64,000 bases of DNA from Pseudofabraea citricarpa (taxonomy: Eukaryota; Ascomycota; Leotiomycetes; Helotiales; Dermateaceae). The position numbers and the translations under genes are program-made. The stretch is taken from the NCBI GenBank assembly GCA_029641185.1, contig JAPWGK010000030.1, forward strand, positions 186,001 to 250,000. Direction: 5' to 3'. Shown here one piece after another: positions 22,723-33,164 of this stretch; the first letter of the stretch is position 1; every line of letters starts with the position of its first letter. Under the pieces are notes generated by a model. That model had not been told where the DNA came from and searched no databases. It saw only the letters and a list, made by a program, of their open reading frames with translations.

Positions 22723-25192
22723 AATGGGAGATCGGGTTTTGTACGCTTTTCGGGGGGGAAGGGATTTGGACCGTCTTTTGTGAAATAGGCGGAATCATAT
22801 CTGGATCTGGATCTGGATCATGTCCAATTCTGATTGTGCACTGTGATTGTACCCCGTGTGATTGTACCTCTCTTGTCTGCCTGTCTCTCTTTCCAACATC
22901 TGCTCCTCACGCCCGAGTCCATAACCACCCAATCATTCTCGCCCAGCAGGCACTCCAACAATTCAATCATGCATCGCAGCTGACCAATGGGATCATCTGC
23001 CTCTCATCCGCCCTCCATCCCCGACACTCGTTAGCCGTTTTCTGATTCCCATTTTCCATTTTCCATTTCCTGTCTTCCATTTTCTGATTTTAGTTTTCTG
23101 GTTCCCATTTGCCAGTTTCCATTTCCTGTTTATCACAGCCAAGAAAAAGTGTTGGTGGCTTTCTCTTAACCGCTGGAACTCAAGTGGCAGAGCCAAGGCG
23201 AGCCGGTTTTGGGCTTCTTGGGGAATCCATAGATGGTGGGCAAGGTAAAGTGGAGGTAGACTGAGAACCGTTTAGGAGCACGAAAAACGAGGTTGAGAGT
23301 GATTCTCCATTTTTGGTTTCTGGCTTTGCCATTTATCTCCAATTTCCGCCCCTGCACTTAATTCCACCTTTTCGTGACCGCCCTATCTCTTCTCGCAGTA
23401 TCACGGAGCGTGGTTTCTGGCTTTGAAGGAGAGGGGGGGGAGGGGAGATAATTTGAGTACTTCGTATCGGTGTTGGGTTCTTGGCTTTTTGGGAAAGTGT
23501 TGGATCACCATCGCCCCCCTCTTATCAGTAATCGTTTATCGTCTATCCATGCACATGGTCGATTGTTCAGCACTCAGGGAGGAGCAGGGATTTTGGTTTA
23601 TGCTAGGCGGCTATCCTAGCTTCGCCTTTCAGGATTTCATTTTCTGCTTTGCGATTCTGGTTTTCGGTTTTTGGCTTTCGGGTTTTTGGGGTTTGGTATC
23701 TGTTCGTGTGTAAGGTAGGTACGCCATGAGTGTTGGTGGCGTTTTTCTTCTTTCAAGATCTTAGGAATCGGATTTTCTGTTGCTGCCTTCTATGCGTCTG
23801 TCTGTCTGTCTGTCTTTGGCTTTTGCGCATGGGCTTCGGTTTTGGTTTCGGTGGTCCTTGTATCTCGTTGGGTATTCTGATTCAATTTTTTCATGCTATT
23901 GCCTTCTCGTGATTGTTCTTTACAGATTAAGTGATGATGTTGTTTCCTCCTCCTCCTCCTCCTCTGCCTTGGTGGTCAGCTTCCGAAAACAAAGGCGCTA
24001 TAATTGATGCCTTCACGTAAAAATGTTGGGGATATCAACCTATCTCTGCCCCTCACGTTGTTGGTTTATCTTATCAGTGATTGCCTGCTGCTGCTGCTGT
24101 ACAGTATGACTCCATAATCGCTTATCCAACTCTGTCCAAGGGGCTTGAAGTGGGGTGCTAAGCAGGGATCTTGAATATGGTCGGCGGCTATTTTCTAACT
24201 TCAGTTTCTCAGACTCCATTTTCGGCTTTTCGGCTTTCAGCTTTCGGTTTCTGGTTTCTGGTTTCTGGTTTCTGGTTTCTGGTTTCTAGTTTCTGTAATA
24301 CCTGTCTGCATACGTCCTCGCCGCACTGCAAAGTGTTGGTGGCTAAGCACTCGCTTAAATGCCTCCAGTTGGTTTCTCGCTTCTCGTCCTCGAGCAGGAA
24401 GGAGTTCTCCTCTTTCTGGAACTGACTGGGGAAAGAATTGAATTGGTTGGGTGCCGCTGTTGGGTTTCTAAAAGTCGCTTCGTCTTTTTTGGCCTTTTTT
24501 GACCGCGTCTTCTTATCGACAAGGGTGTTGGTTGATCTGTTTCTGATTGGTGTTTCTATTCGAGGTTCCTCAAGGGCGCCTCACTTGGCTCTCTGTTTTT
24601 CTTTCATAGAATCAGTGTTTCTTTTTTTCTTTTGGCCTTTGTGACGGCTGTGTGCTTCCTTGTACCAAAGACTCATGATGTAGAACTTGTCGGGAATTCT
24701 TTTGGCTTGGTATTTTCCCACGGTTTCGACTTGTAAGGTTGAAGAAATGGATTTTTGAAGTAGGCGCTTATTCTCAATCCTAGACTTTCTTCTGCCTGCT
24801 TCCCTGTAGCCCAGACTTTGGTGACGTATCGTTGCAAGAGCCATTACTGGCCTTCTGTCTTTCGCTCTGGTGTCTATCTACTTTCTGGTATCTGTTTTCT
24901 GCTGCTGGTTTCTGCTTCTGAACCGTTTCTCTGGATTTGGAGACGATGAAGTTGCTAAATAAATGAGGATGGATCAGTATTTTGAGGTCTTGAAACTTCA
25001 GGATCTGTCGATGAAGTCAGTCCCTCCTTCCACATTTCCACATTGTTTCTTCCCATCGGCGTCATTGCCTCTTGCCCTTACCACGAAAGACTTCGGTACC
25101 CATCACACAGTTGACCGCCATCTTTAGCAGTACTCAAGCTCAGCAATCGACCATATCACAATCCAGCCTTAGCACATAACCAGGCAAACAAC
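22723..25192. other. Long T-rich low-complexity region
   Basis: About 2.5 kb dominated by TTTTC, TTTCTGG and GGTTTCT-like phrases on the plus strand, with repeated variants of TTTCCATTTTCC (23040-23130). Several frames of 60-120 residues exist but show biased Phe/Leu/Ser composition and no domain. I see no supported gene. Confidence 0.5.
24246..24295. repeat. (GGTTTCT)n heptamer minisatellite
   Basis: About six consecutive copies of GGTTTCT with a last degenerate copy. It is the densest part of a longer T-rich region built of related phrases. Confidence 0.85.
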
Positions 25193-25597
25193 ATGCCCTT
25201 CAATAACGAACCCCAGCGCTCTGCCCACAGATCTTTCTCGGCCCCAATCGCCAACATGCGGGGCAGCGATCAAGTCGAGCAAAGGTCAGCAACCAGGTAC
25301 GGCCGTAGGTACGAAGCAGACGCGCAGCACCAGCACACCTGTGGCCGCTGCCAAGGCTGGTCAGAAAACCAACGAGTGTTCTGTTATCGAAGCCTATTCT
25401 TCGACGCTCTCCAGGGCTTCATGAAGAAGAATACGATGCCTGATTCCGTTGCGGTCAATGTGCCATCGCACTTGTATGCTATGCCTGAGGGGCCAACCAA
25501 GATGCAAGGGCTGTCGAATTTCATCTATCAGCATCGAGCGAAGATATCGGACCAGAAGTGGCGGGAACTTGTGGATTTGGTGGGGCGTTGGATGTGA
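25193..25597 (+). CDS. Small hypothetical protein
   Basis: A single exon of 134 residues that I do not recognise. The N-terminal 45 residues are polar and basic, without a signal peptide or membrane segment. A cysteine pair occurs in HTCGRCQGW near residues 48-56 and another Cys near 65, not enough for a clear zinc site. The C-terminal 70 residues look folded: VNVPSHLYAMPEG, then two amphipathic helices ending LVDLVGRWM. The start has a good context (ACAACATGC) after an A/C-rich leader. It lies at the edge of the repeat-rich region, so it may be lineage-specific. Coding status is probable, not certain. Confidence 0.5.
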   Translation: MPFNNEPQRSAHRSFSAPIANMRGSDQVEQRSATRYGRRYEADAQHQHTCGRCQGWSENQRVFCYRSLFFDALQGFMKKNTMPDSVAVNVPSHLYAMPEGPTKMQGLSNFIYQHRAKISDQKWRELVDLVGRWM

Positions 25598-26305
25598 GGA
25601 GCTTGAGAATATGAGACTGGTCGATGGGGTCCATTTCCTTGTGGTTGGTCGTTGCATTCTTCTTGGGTTGATACTTTGGCTTGGCGGCGAGGAATTTGAG
25701 ATGTTGCTGCCGACATATGTTTTTGGGCTCGCATTTCTCCAGACGGTGAATGGTATATTGATGGTTTACTCGAGTGCTGGTTTTAAGAATGGTCAAGGTA
25801 GAATGCTATGGCTCTGATGGATTGCTTCTCGCTCAGCCAGGACAACATAGTGACAATATAATGGGCTGAGTCTTTGCCAGATATTCACCAGCTTGCGCCA
25901 GAATCGATGGTCTGTGTGATTTGCTGCTGGTTGCTTCGGGAGCCTTGAAGGCAATTCTCTCAAGTAGAATCTGAAGACCTGCGAAACAAAATATATTAAC
26001 CAAGGCGAGTCAGTGAACACGAAATTCTATCTTGTATCTACTTCAGAATCATCTTCAAAGTCCTTCTGCTGGCTGTCCAGTTGGATTTTCTCGGCTCCGA
26101 AAACCCAAATCCACATCCGAGGCACGTGCATAACAAAGAAAGGGGGGAGCACGGCGTTAAGCGAGACGCGCTCAACATCACCAACTCAAAGAATGCGCAG
26201 TTTGAACAAAGAGTCATACAAATGTGAATGCGCAAAGACCTATCAAGAGATGAGATGACGATAGCAGACCCCATTAACCTCCTTAGCCTAATATGCTAAA
26301 AGCGG
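25598..26305. other. Intergenic, left border of repeat region
   Basis: About 0.7 kb without a supported gene. Frames on both strands here are short and overlap each other. Confidence 0.4.
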
Positions 26306-27592
26306 AAGAAAGGAAAAAAGGCAGCAAAAAGAAAAGTTGGATAATCTTCGAAATGGTGTTTCCTGGCATACCACAACCGATGCCCACAACCACGATCAGT
26401 GGCAAGTGTTCGTGTGTGGACTCAGGAGCAGTAGTTCACGCAGTTCGTCGATTATCATGATGCACTTTTCTGCTATGCAGAACTAGATGATTTAGGTATC
26501 GTCTGTTTGCCTTGTTTTTATAATCTTTGTATAACCCGAATTTATATACTGTCTTGGCACTTATATACGAACTACCGAAGAAAAAAGAAAAAATCAAAAA
26601 AGAGAAAAGAGAGTAAAAAGAATCTTGAAGAACCTTCAGAAGTGGAGTTTCCTGACTTACTACGACCAATGTGCGGGAACTTAGAGGGAGCAGTAATTCA
26701 CACACTTCGTTAATTGTTATAGTATAAATGTCTTGCTATGCAGGACCAGATGATATTTAGTTATCTTCTGTTTACTTTATTTGAGCGGCATTTATATAAA
26801 TTAAATTATATAACTACCAACATGCCTCTAACCAAAGAACGACAAAAAAAGAAAAAAATAGAAAAAGAATATTATCCAAAGTATTTTTCTCTAGAAGACT
26901 GCAACCAATAGACAGGAGCGTAGAACTGTTATAGTATAATATTCCTGCTATACAGAACCAGGTGGTACTTATCTATTATCTGTTTGCTTTGTTTGATAAG
27001 CAATTTTGAAAATTGAATTGATTCTAACCGAGATGCTTGAAAAAGAAAGAAAAAAAAGAATGTTGGATAACTTCTGAAGTGGCTTTCCTGGGGTACACCA
27101 CAATGGACGGTAGCTTAGAGGGAGCAGTATTTTACACACTTCGTCTATTATGGTGGTGCGATGTTCCTGCTAAGCGGAACCAGATGATTTGCCTATCTTC
27201 TGTTTGGCTTGTTTGATTTACACTTTTGCAAATTAATATTATAAACTACTTAGCCGAGCATGAATACCAAAAACATATGAAAAGGACATATTAATATTTT
27301 AGATGATATTTCCCAGGTTGCTTTATAAATGAATATAACTATAGCTTCCTGCGCTTCCCTTTTCTTTGCTTATATATAGGAAAAGAAATTAGTGAATTTG
27401 GGATTCGGAACCTAGAGGGAAAAAAGAAAGAAAAAAGAAAAGTAATTTTTAAAGTAGTTATTCCTAGGTAGCAATCACCCAATTGAGAATAGTCAGAGGG
27501 TTTGGTCTGCCTTCTATTTGCTTGTATTTTTATAGCTGCTATGCAAATTAAAGTTATCAAATTTAGCCAGGCGATTCTCCGTATAAACAAAT
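26306..27592. repeat. Diverged tandem array of ~210-260-bp units
   Basis: Each unit has an A/G-rich block, a GAAGTGG..TTTCCTG-like block, CTTAGAGGGAGCAGTA, CACACTTCGT, a GCTATGCAGAACCAGATGAT block, TATCTTCTGTTTG, then an AT-rich tail. The GCTA..GAACCAG block recurs at 26472, 26735, 26947 and 27179, spacing 263, 212 and 232 bp. A fifth, decayed unit is visible to about 27592. Copies differ by substitutions and small indels, so the array is old. No coding potential is supported. The array orientation is reversed in the copy near 33 kb. Confidence 0.75.
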
Positions 27593-27752
27593 TATCGGTA
27601 TCCTCCGATATTATAAGGTTAATATAATGATTCACTGTAGTAACTTGTAATAATTGATATAAGATGGTTTTTTAATTGTAAGAGGAGCTACAGGAGGAGG
27701 CCTTATATAGGTACTAGCGTTCCACGTGCCTTGTTTGACTATTATTCTAACA
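27593..27752 (-). repeat. Left LTR of second mini element
   Basis: 160 bp; 11 transitions relative to the right copy, including damage to the terminal dinucleotide. Confidence 0.85.
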
Positions 27753-27848
27753 CTAGGCTAACTTTAGAAAGCTGGATTTTTGGCAGGCTAGTGTTCTCTA
27801 AATAGCCTTATTTGTTCCCTTTCCATCCCTCCTATATATCCTCCCGTG

Positions 27849-27899
27849 TTCCTTGTTCCTTAATCCTTGTTCCTTGTTCCTTGCTCCTTGTTCCTTGCC
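27849..27899. repeat. GTTCCTT minisatellite inside mini element
   Basis: About six or seven copies of GTTCCTT with two interrupted units. It lies in the interior of the 983-bp element. Confidence 0.8.
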
Positions 27900-28415
27900 T
27901 CTATCGCCCCAGATTCAGAAAAACAAAGTTCAGTATATTACGGTCCTCAAGTAGGATTCGCTCTTTCCCACGCGCGTGGGTAGGTAGATCGCACCTAAGC
28001 CTACGGTACAGCTTCTTCTTCTTCCGTTCGTAGTTCCCTAGCGCTCCTTCATATGGTTGATCTGACAGGCTCAGTTAAGAGGTCAGATTTATATTCGGTG
28101 AATAATCCTTAGCGACTCGATACGCCAACAGTTAGATAAGGCGAAATATAGATTCGGAACCCTCGTGTTAGTGATAGTAATATATAGTAGTCAGGTAAGG
28201 CGAAAGAGTACTTACGTCAAATTCGGAACCCTCCTACTAGCTATAATATTAGCAAAGTTGATTCCTCCTTGAAAGCGGTACGAAAGCGGTAGTAAACTAT
28301 AACGCATCAAGCTCCCGGTATAGAACCTCCTCTCTCTTTAACAGAGATTAATACGGCAAATAGCGTTCGAGCGTATTCGCAATAGAGTCTCCTAATCTGT
28401 ACGTCTACTAATCAG

Positions 28416-28575
28416 TGTTAGTATCCTCCGATATCATAAGGTTAATATAGTAATTCACTATAGTAACTCGTAATAATTGATATAAGATGGTTTTTCAATT
28501 GTAAGAGGAGCTACAGGAGGAGGCCTTATATAGGCACTAGCGTTCCACGTGCCTTGTTTGACTATTATTCCAACA
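28416..28575 (-). repeat. Right LTR of second mini element
   Basis: 160 bp with intact TG...CA ends and a TATATAAGG box on the minus strand. Confidence 0.85.
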
Positions 28576-29507
28576 CAAATAAAACTCTGGCACACTCGTT
28601 TTGCCTAACGCGCCTCTCCGACACTTTCCACATCATCTCACTTATAGACTTTTACTGTTAAGAAAACGAAGTTTCTCAGATTATATCATATGCTAGGCTC
28701 TTAACAAAAATACACACCCCTTAGTAGCTATCTTTATTATAATTACACCACAAGGAGCCACAAGTCCGTTTCAAGCTCTCTTAGCCTTTTTATGACTCTG
28801 CCACTTCTGATTATCATGATCCGGCTATGGCAGGGGTATTTCTAGGATTTAATATCAATTCCCGGAGTCTATTAAATGCTCGAGTGAAATTTTAAGCAAA
28901 CAAGCATGCGGCATAAAAGGAAGGCTACTGATCCCTCATGTTATAACAGGAGCGTTTGAAACTATTAAATTGCAATTATAAAAGTAGTTACTACTTCAGT
29001 TGTCATCTATGCACATTCGCGGGTGGCTGTAATACATGACCCAGTATGTAAAACTAGCTGCCTTGGTTTTCCTCTACTATTATACTTCATATTTAAATAG
29101 TGGACTAAGCCTCTCCTAACTGCTGTATACTCCGATTAATTTCTTTATAAGGACTTATAAGATAGTATGTCCACGCTCGATGTACAAATTTATCCTCTGA
29201 ATATATATCTCTAGGATTTTAAAATCTGTTTACGATCACAACAATGGCCATCAAAAACTCTATGTAGGCGCCCTTCGCCCTGGCCATAGAAAATAATGTA
29301 TTGGAGGTGTGTCGGTGCTACCAGTGTTATCACTTGCCTCAAAGAATATTATGACCCTCGTGCCCATTCAAAGGAAGTTAGAAAGTTTCATGACTTTATA
29401 CATTTCCTAGAAGCCACATCTTCTTGGTAGAGGTTCTGTCTATGATACAACAAGCAATACCCACAAATAATTTGCTAGAAGCCCATACCACTGAATCCAT
29501 GCATACT
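28576..29507. other. AT-rich intergenic region
   Basis: No gene seen. The part nearest the next gene (about 29390-29450) resembles the sequence at 31330-31360, including the shared CTGTCTATGATACAACAA, showing that the duplication of the paralogue genes extends beyond their stops. Confidence 0.5.
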
Positions 29508-30263
29508 TCAATCTCCATCGGTATTCTTGTCCTCTATACCGTGTGCTTCTCTGCGACTATCATCTTCAGTGCGCTCGCTGTCGGAAGCAGGATCAGCAAT
29601 GAGATGGCTCTTGTTGGTGGCGCGCTTTTCCTGTGGCTCGACTGTTGGACTTTTATGCTTGTCTTCGTCCAAAGTGAGATCAATGCTAGGATCCACTTTC
29701 CCTCTTCCATCATTTTCACCATCGCGCAAAGCAATATCAGAAGCCGCACCATCCTTCACTCCAATTGCTGCCCCCTCCGTGCCATTCTCGCCATCTGACT
29801 CCTTCTCCGTGGCCTGATTAGCACGGTCGACTGTATTTCCATGGCTACCATTGACATTCAACTCCCGCGCCTGTAATCTTTCGAGTTCTTCCTGACTCAT
29901 CTCAGGTAGCTCCTCCAAGGATCCATCCCATCCACCAGGGGGGTCAAAATAAAGGCCAACGCGGATGCGAGCCCATCGCAGACCGGTGTGTCTCAATTTG
30001 GTAGCCAGTGTATCGTCACCATTTCTCTTTCCAATCCGCTTCAATCGTGTTTGGACCCACCTACGCGTCTTAACAGCTTTCAACTTGCTTGCACGACGAA
30101 CAACTTCGGAGCAGGATAAGATTGGGTTGGTCTGGGTGACAAGATCCACGAGCTTGGTGTCGGCATATGTGTTTTGACGTGAGGATGCTTTGCATACCTT
30201 CGGTTTCTTGCTTCGAGTGCTTGCAGGCTTTGATTCGGGGGGTGAAGTGGTGGCGGGAGCCAT
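29508..30263 (-). CDS. Unrecognised basic-core protein with SIM-like acidic tail, paralogue A
   Basis: A single exon of 251 residues, no known family recognised. Residues 1-35 are Lys/Arg/Ser-rich. A conserved core from about 36 to 130 includes KLVDLVTQTNPIL, RRWVQTRLKRIG, LATKLRHTGLRWARIR, FDPPGGWDGSLEEL and MSQEELERLQ. The tail is acidic and disordered, with IDLTLDED near 215 preceded by DPS; this looks like a SUMO-interacting motif followed by acids. It is 63% or so alike by eye to paralogue B in the core, with a third, more distant member at 34995. The basic core suggests nucleic-acid binding, which is inference. Located in an AT-rich, repeat-rich region between mini elements. Confidence 0.75.
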   Translation of the reverse strand: MAPATTSPPESKPASTRSKKPKVCKASSRQNTYADTKLVDLVTQTNPILSCSEVVRRASKLKAVKTRRWVQTRLKRIGKRNGDDTLATKLRHTGLRWARIRVGLYFDPPGGWDGSLEELPEMSQEELERLQARELNVNGSHGNTVDRANQATEKESDGENGTEGAAIGVKDGAASDIALRDGENDGRGKVDPSIDLTLDEDKHKSPTVEPQEKRATNKSHLIADPASDSERTEDDSRREAHGIEDKNTDGD

Positions 30264-31428
30264 GATTGTTGGTGTTGCGGTGTTTTCTTTGATGTTGTTT
30301 TAGTGTCAAAGCTGAATCGCAGTGTTGGCCTTGAGTAGACACGCTGATATAGTGAATTGGGAGAAGCGAGGACTTGCTAAAGGTGAATAGAGCAGTTGAG
30401 GCAATGGACTTTATGCCTTTGCATTCCACCTTTGCGCATGGAAGGTCCTCCTACGGCTTCGTGGTTTTAAGCTACCTGGTCCTCTTTCAGGCATAAATTA
30501 AACAGTCTTGCCATACTGTAAGATAATGTGACTGGGATTATTTGATAACCATTGATTTAGATTAGCAATTCAAGTGCTTGAGTTAAATAAAATTAAAGTT
30601 GTAAAGTTACATTTTGGCTATGTACTTACTCAAGAGCCTTTGACTATTATGTTGCGATCAGTTATTCAAAAGTATTTAATCGGTTAAAGATACCGAGCTG
30701 GAAAAGATTAACTGTTTAAAACCACAAAGACGCTTAAAGAGCACTCCTATCAATCTAGGTCGCGATATAAGAAACTCCGCTCAGGTGTCACAATTATATT
30801 GACCTATGTAAATATACCTCTCTCCTTCTTATATGGCGCTGTGTTTTCTCTAAAACACTAGTCTCTGTAAAGCTCTGGGTCATCCTCTCTGATTGAGAAG
30901 AAAGCATCCAACAATACTTGGCTAAGCGACATTGGCAGTCAAGGAGAAACCTTTGACTATCTGCCGGAAGATTTTTACCACAATTCCCCAGTGCTAAAGA
31001 TGTATGGGCTCGGTAGGCTGAGACGTTAGCGATCGCCTTAGATGCAGAGCATATCACCAAACTTGAGCCAAAGTATATGGTCTACGAATATGCCGACAAA
31101 AGGCTCTCTTAGGCCATAGGATTGACGACGATATCACGAGTACCTTTACCGGTACTTCTAAACTGTTTTAATAGGCAAAGTGCTAAAATGCCTTCGAACA
31201 ATTCTACAGTTATCAGAATTATCGCTTGTCTCAAAGGATGTTCATTACAATATTATCAGGTCCATGCCCGTTGAGAGAAAGTCGGGAATTTGGATATATT
31301 GCTGTATACAACTTCATCGAGGGCCGTATCTTCTTGGTGAAGAGTCTGTCTATGATACAACAACCACCATTTTCCCAACACGGCATACGATTTCCTTCCA
31401 GTTCAGCACGTTATTATCCGTGCAGGTT
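30264..31428. other. AT-rich spacer between paralogues
   Basis: No supported gene. The 31180-31428 end is homologous in places to the sequence downstream of paralogue A, so the spacer is part of a segmental duplication. Confidence 0.5.
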
Positions 31429-32232
31429 TCAATTTCCACCGCCAGTGTTCTTGCTCTGTATGTCCTCGATATTTCCTCCACTACCATTGCCATTGTCCTC
31501 GGTATCGGAAGTAAAATCGATGATGAGATGGGTTTTGTTATCCGTGCCTTGTGACTTCTTGCGGCCGTCCTCTCCACCGTTTTCATTGTCGAGAGTAAGA
31601 TCGATGACGGAATGGTTTTTGCTGAGGCTGCTCTTTTCCTGTGGCTCAACGGTCGATTCCCCATCCTTGCCTTCATTCAAAGTGAGCTTCTTAGAAACCT
31701 GAACTTTCTCTCCAATTGCTCCCTCCTCCTTGCCATTCTCGCCATCTGATTTCTTCTCTTTTGCCTGATTAGCACTGTCAAGGGCCTGGGTCTCTGCAGC
31801 TGCAAGCTTGGCATTTCCATGGGCATCATTGATGTTCAACTCCAGCGCCTGTAGTGCCTCAAGTTCCTCCTGGCTCATCTTGGGAAGCTCTTCCAAACAT
31901 CCATCCCATCCATCGGGTGGATCGAAAGAAGAATAGCCATCGCGAACACGAGCCCATCGCACACCAGTATGTCTCAGCTTACTTGCGAGTGCATCCTTTC
32001 TTCCCCCAATTTGCCGCAACCGAGTTAGAATCCATTTTCGCGCCTTTCCGTCTCTCGTGTGAATCGGCTGTGCACGTTGAACGATTTCGTTAAAAGGGAG
32101 AATCGGATCTGTTTGGGTGACGAGATCTACCAGTTTGATTTCGGCCTCCTTATTAGGACGCTCAGCTACTTTGCGCTTCTTTGCTGGAGCTTTGCGCTTG
32201 CGGGAACTGGAGGATCGGGTTGAAGGAGCCAT
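31429..32232 (-). CDS. Unrecognised basic-core protein with SIM-like acidic tail, paralogue B
   Basis: A single exon; the start at 32232 (MAPSTRSSSS) matches the MAPATT start of paralogue A, giving 267 residues. The N-terminus is a Lys/Arg cluster (RKRKAPAKKRK), a likely nuclear signal. The core has KLVDLVTQTDPIL, RKWILTRLRQIG, LASKLRHTGVRWARVR, FDPPDGWDGCLEEL and MSQEELEALQ. The tail holds HSVIDLTLDNENGGEDG and HLIIDFTSDTEDNG, two hydrophobic-acidic motifs of the SUMO-interacting type. Same strand as paralogue A with its stop 1.2 kb from A's start. Function unknown. Intact frames in both copies, despite RIP-like decay of neighbouring repeats, suggest selection or recent origin. Confidence 0.75.
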   Translation of the reverse strand: MAPSTRSSSSRKRKAPAKKRKVAERPNKEAEIKLVDLVTQTDPILPFNEIVQRAQPIHTRDGKARKWILTRLRQIGGRKDALASKLRHTGVRWARVRDGYSSFDPPDGWDGCLEELPKMSQEELEALQALELNINDAHGNAKLAAAETQALDSANQAKEKKSDGENGKEEGAIGEKVQVSKKLTLNEGKDGESTVEPQEKSSLSKNHSVIDLTLDNENGGEDGRKKSQGTDNKTHLIIDFTSDTEDNGNGSGGNIEDIQSKNTGGGN

Positions 32233-32939
32233 AGTCTGACTGGTAGCTTCTCTTTGATGTCTGGTGGTATTTTGATGTTGTGGTTGAAAGGGAGCAGTGT
32301 GTGCTGTGTTGATTTCGTAGGCGCTGGTAAGTTGCTGGCAGTGAATTTCAACCACCCTAATCTCAACGCGGATACTCGTGATGTTTGCTTCCTCGATGCT
32401 CTCTAATTATTATGCTTTTGGGTTATGTTTTTTTTTTTTTTTTCAACTGTTAGGAATCTGGTTACAACTTCAAGGCACTTTGTACTACTCAGCGCACGAT
32501 AAGAAACCTAGTAAAACCGACAAACGCTCATCTCGACAACTTAACTTAGAATTACAATGGCTTTCAGTAAATGCGAAAGGCTCTACAAGTGATTCTAACA
32601 ATGCGCCCTGGATACTCGTATAACAGTGCTGGCTTTTATTTATAAAGTCTATCAGAGGTCAATTCCTTCGCTTAAGTACTTATATTAGCCAAACAGCAGA
32701 TAGATCAAATTCACCAGCCCGAGGAATTTTGCGAAATATAATAAAGAAAATTTGCGGTTTAGATTTTAACTATAATCTTATTCATTTGGCATTTATCACA
32801 AGAAAGGCCGTCTAACTATTTATGCGCAAGATGACACGGTCACACAGAACGCGTCAGGGCTTGGGGTCAAGGCACCTCGGAGTATATTAAAGAAAGTAAG
32901 GATGTGGGGGCTTTGCACGTATCGGGTACAAGTGTACTA
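32233..32939. other. AT-rich intergenic region
   Basis: Upstream of paralogue B. It contains a T-run near 32430-32441. No gene seen. Confidence 0.45.
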
Positions 32940-33164
32940 GCTATCATAAAAGATTAATTTGCAAAAAAGGCTACTCAAACACAAGCAAACAGAGCGCACA
33001 CCAAGCACTCTGACACTCTCTTCAATGGGATACTTGCTACTATAATCGACGAAGTGTGTAAAATACTGCTCCATCTAAGCTCCCGTCCATTTGTGTGTAA
33101 CCCAGGAATAGCCACTTTGGAGATTACCTCTCTATTATTTTTCTTTTTGCGTTTTCCCCCTATA
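32940..33164 (-). repeat. Inverted copy of the 26.3-27.6 kb array unit
   Basis: Read on the minus strand, this segment follows the same block order as unit 4 of the array. It includes an exact 25-base inverted match (33048-33072 versus 27121-27145) and a CCAAAGTGGC..TTCCTGG-like block. It therefore flanks the two SIM-like genes in opposite orientation to the array. Confidence 0.75.

Larger units (their letters stand above)
27593..28575 (-). mobile_element. Mini LTR retroelement, 983 bp, with 5-bp target duplication
   Basis: Two direct repeats of 160 bp (27593-27752 and 28416-28575) flank a 663-bp interior. The right copy is bounded TGTTAG...CCAACA. The left copy has TATCGG at one end, consistent with a mutated TG. 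Both flanks read CAAAT (27588-27592 and 28576-28580), a 5-bp target-site duplication. The LTRs differ at 11 positions by my alignment, all transitions. On the minus strand the LTR starts TGTTGGAATAATAGTC and has a TATATAAGG box, as in many fungal Copia LTRs. No protein domain is encoded inside; a GTTCCTT minisatellite and two GATTCGGAACCCTC-like blocks are. It sits at the decayed end of the tandem array. Confidence 0.85.

Noticed and set aside
26306..27592. CRISPR-like array
   Set aside because: Units are ~210-260 bp, diverged and directly adjoining, without constant short repeats and unique spacers; the organism is a eukaryote.
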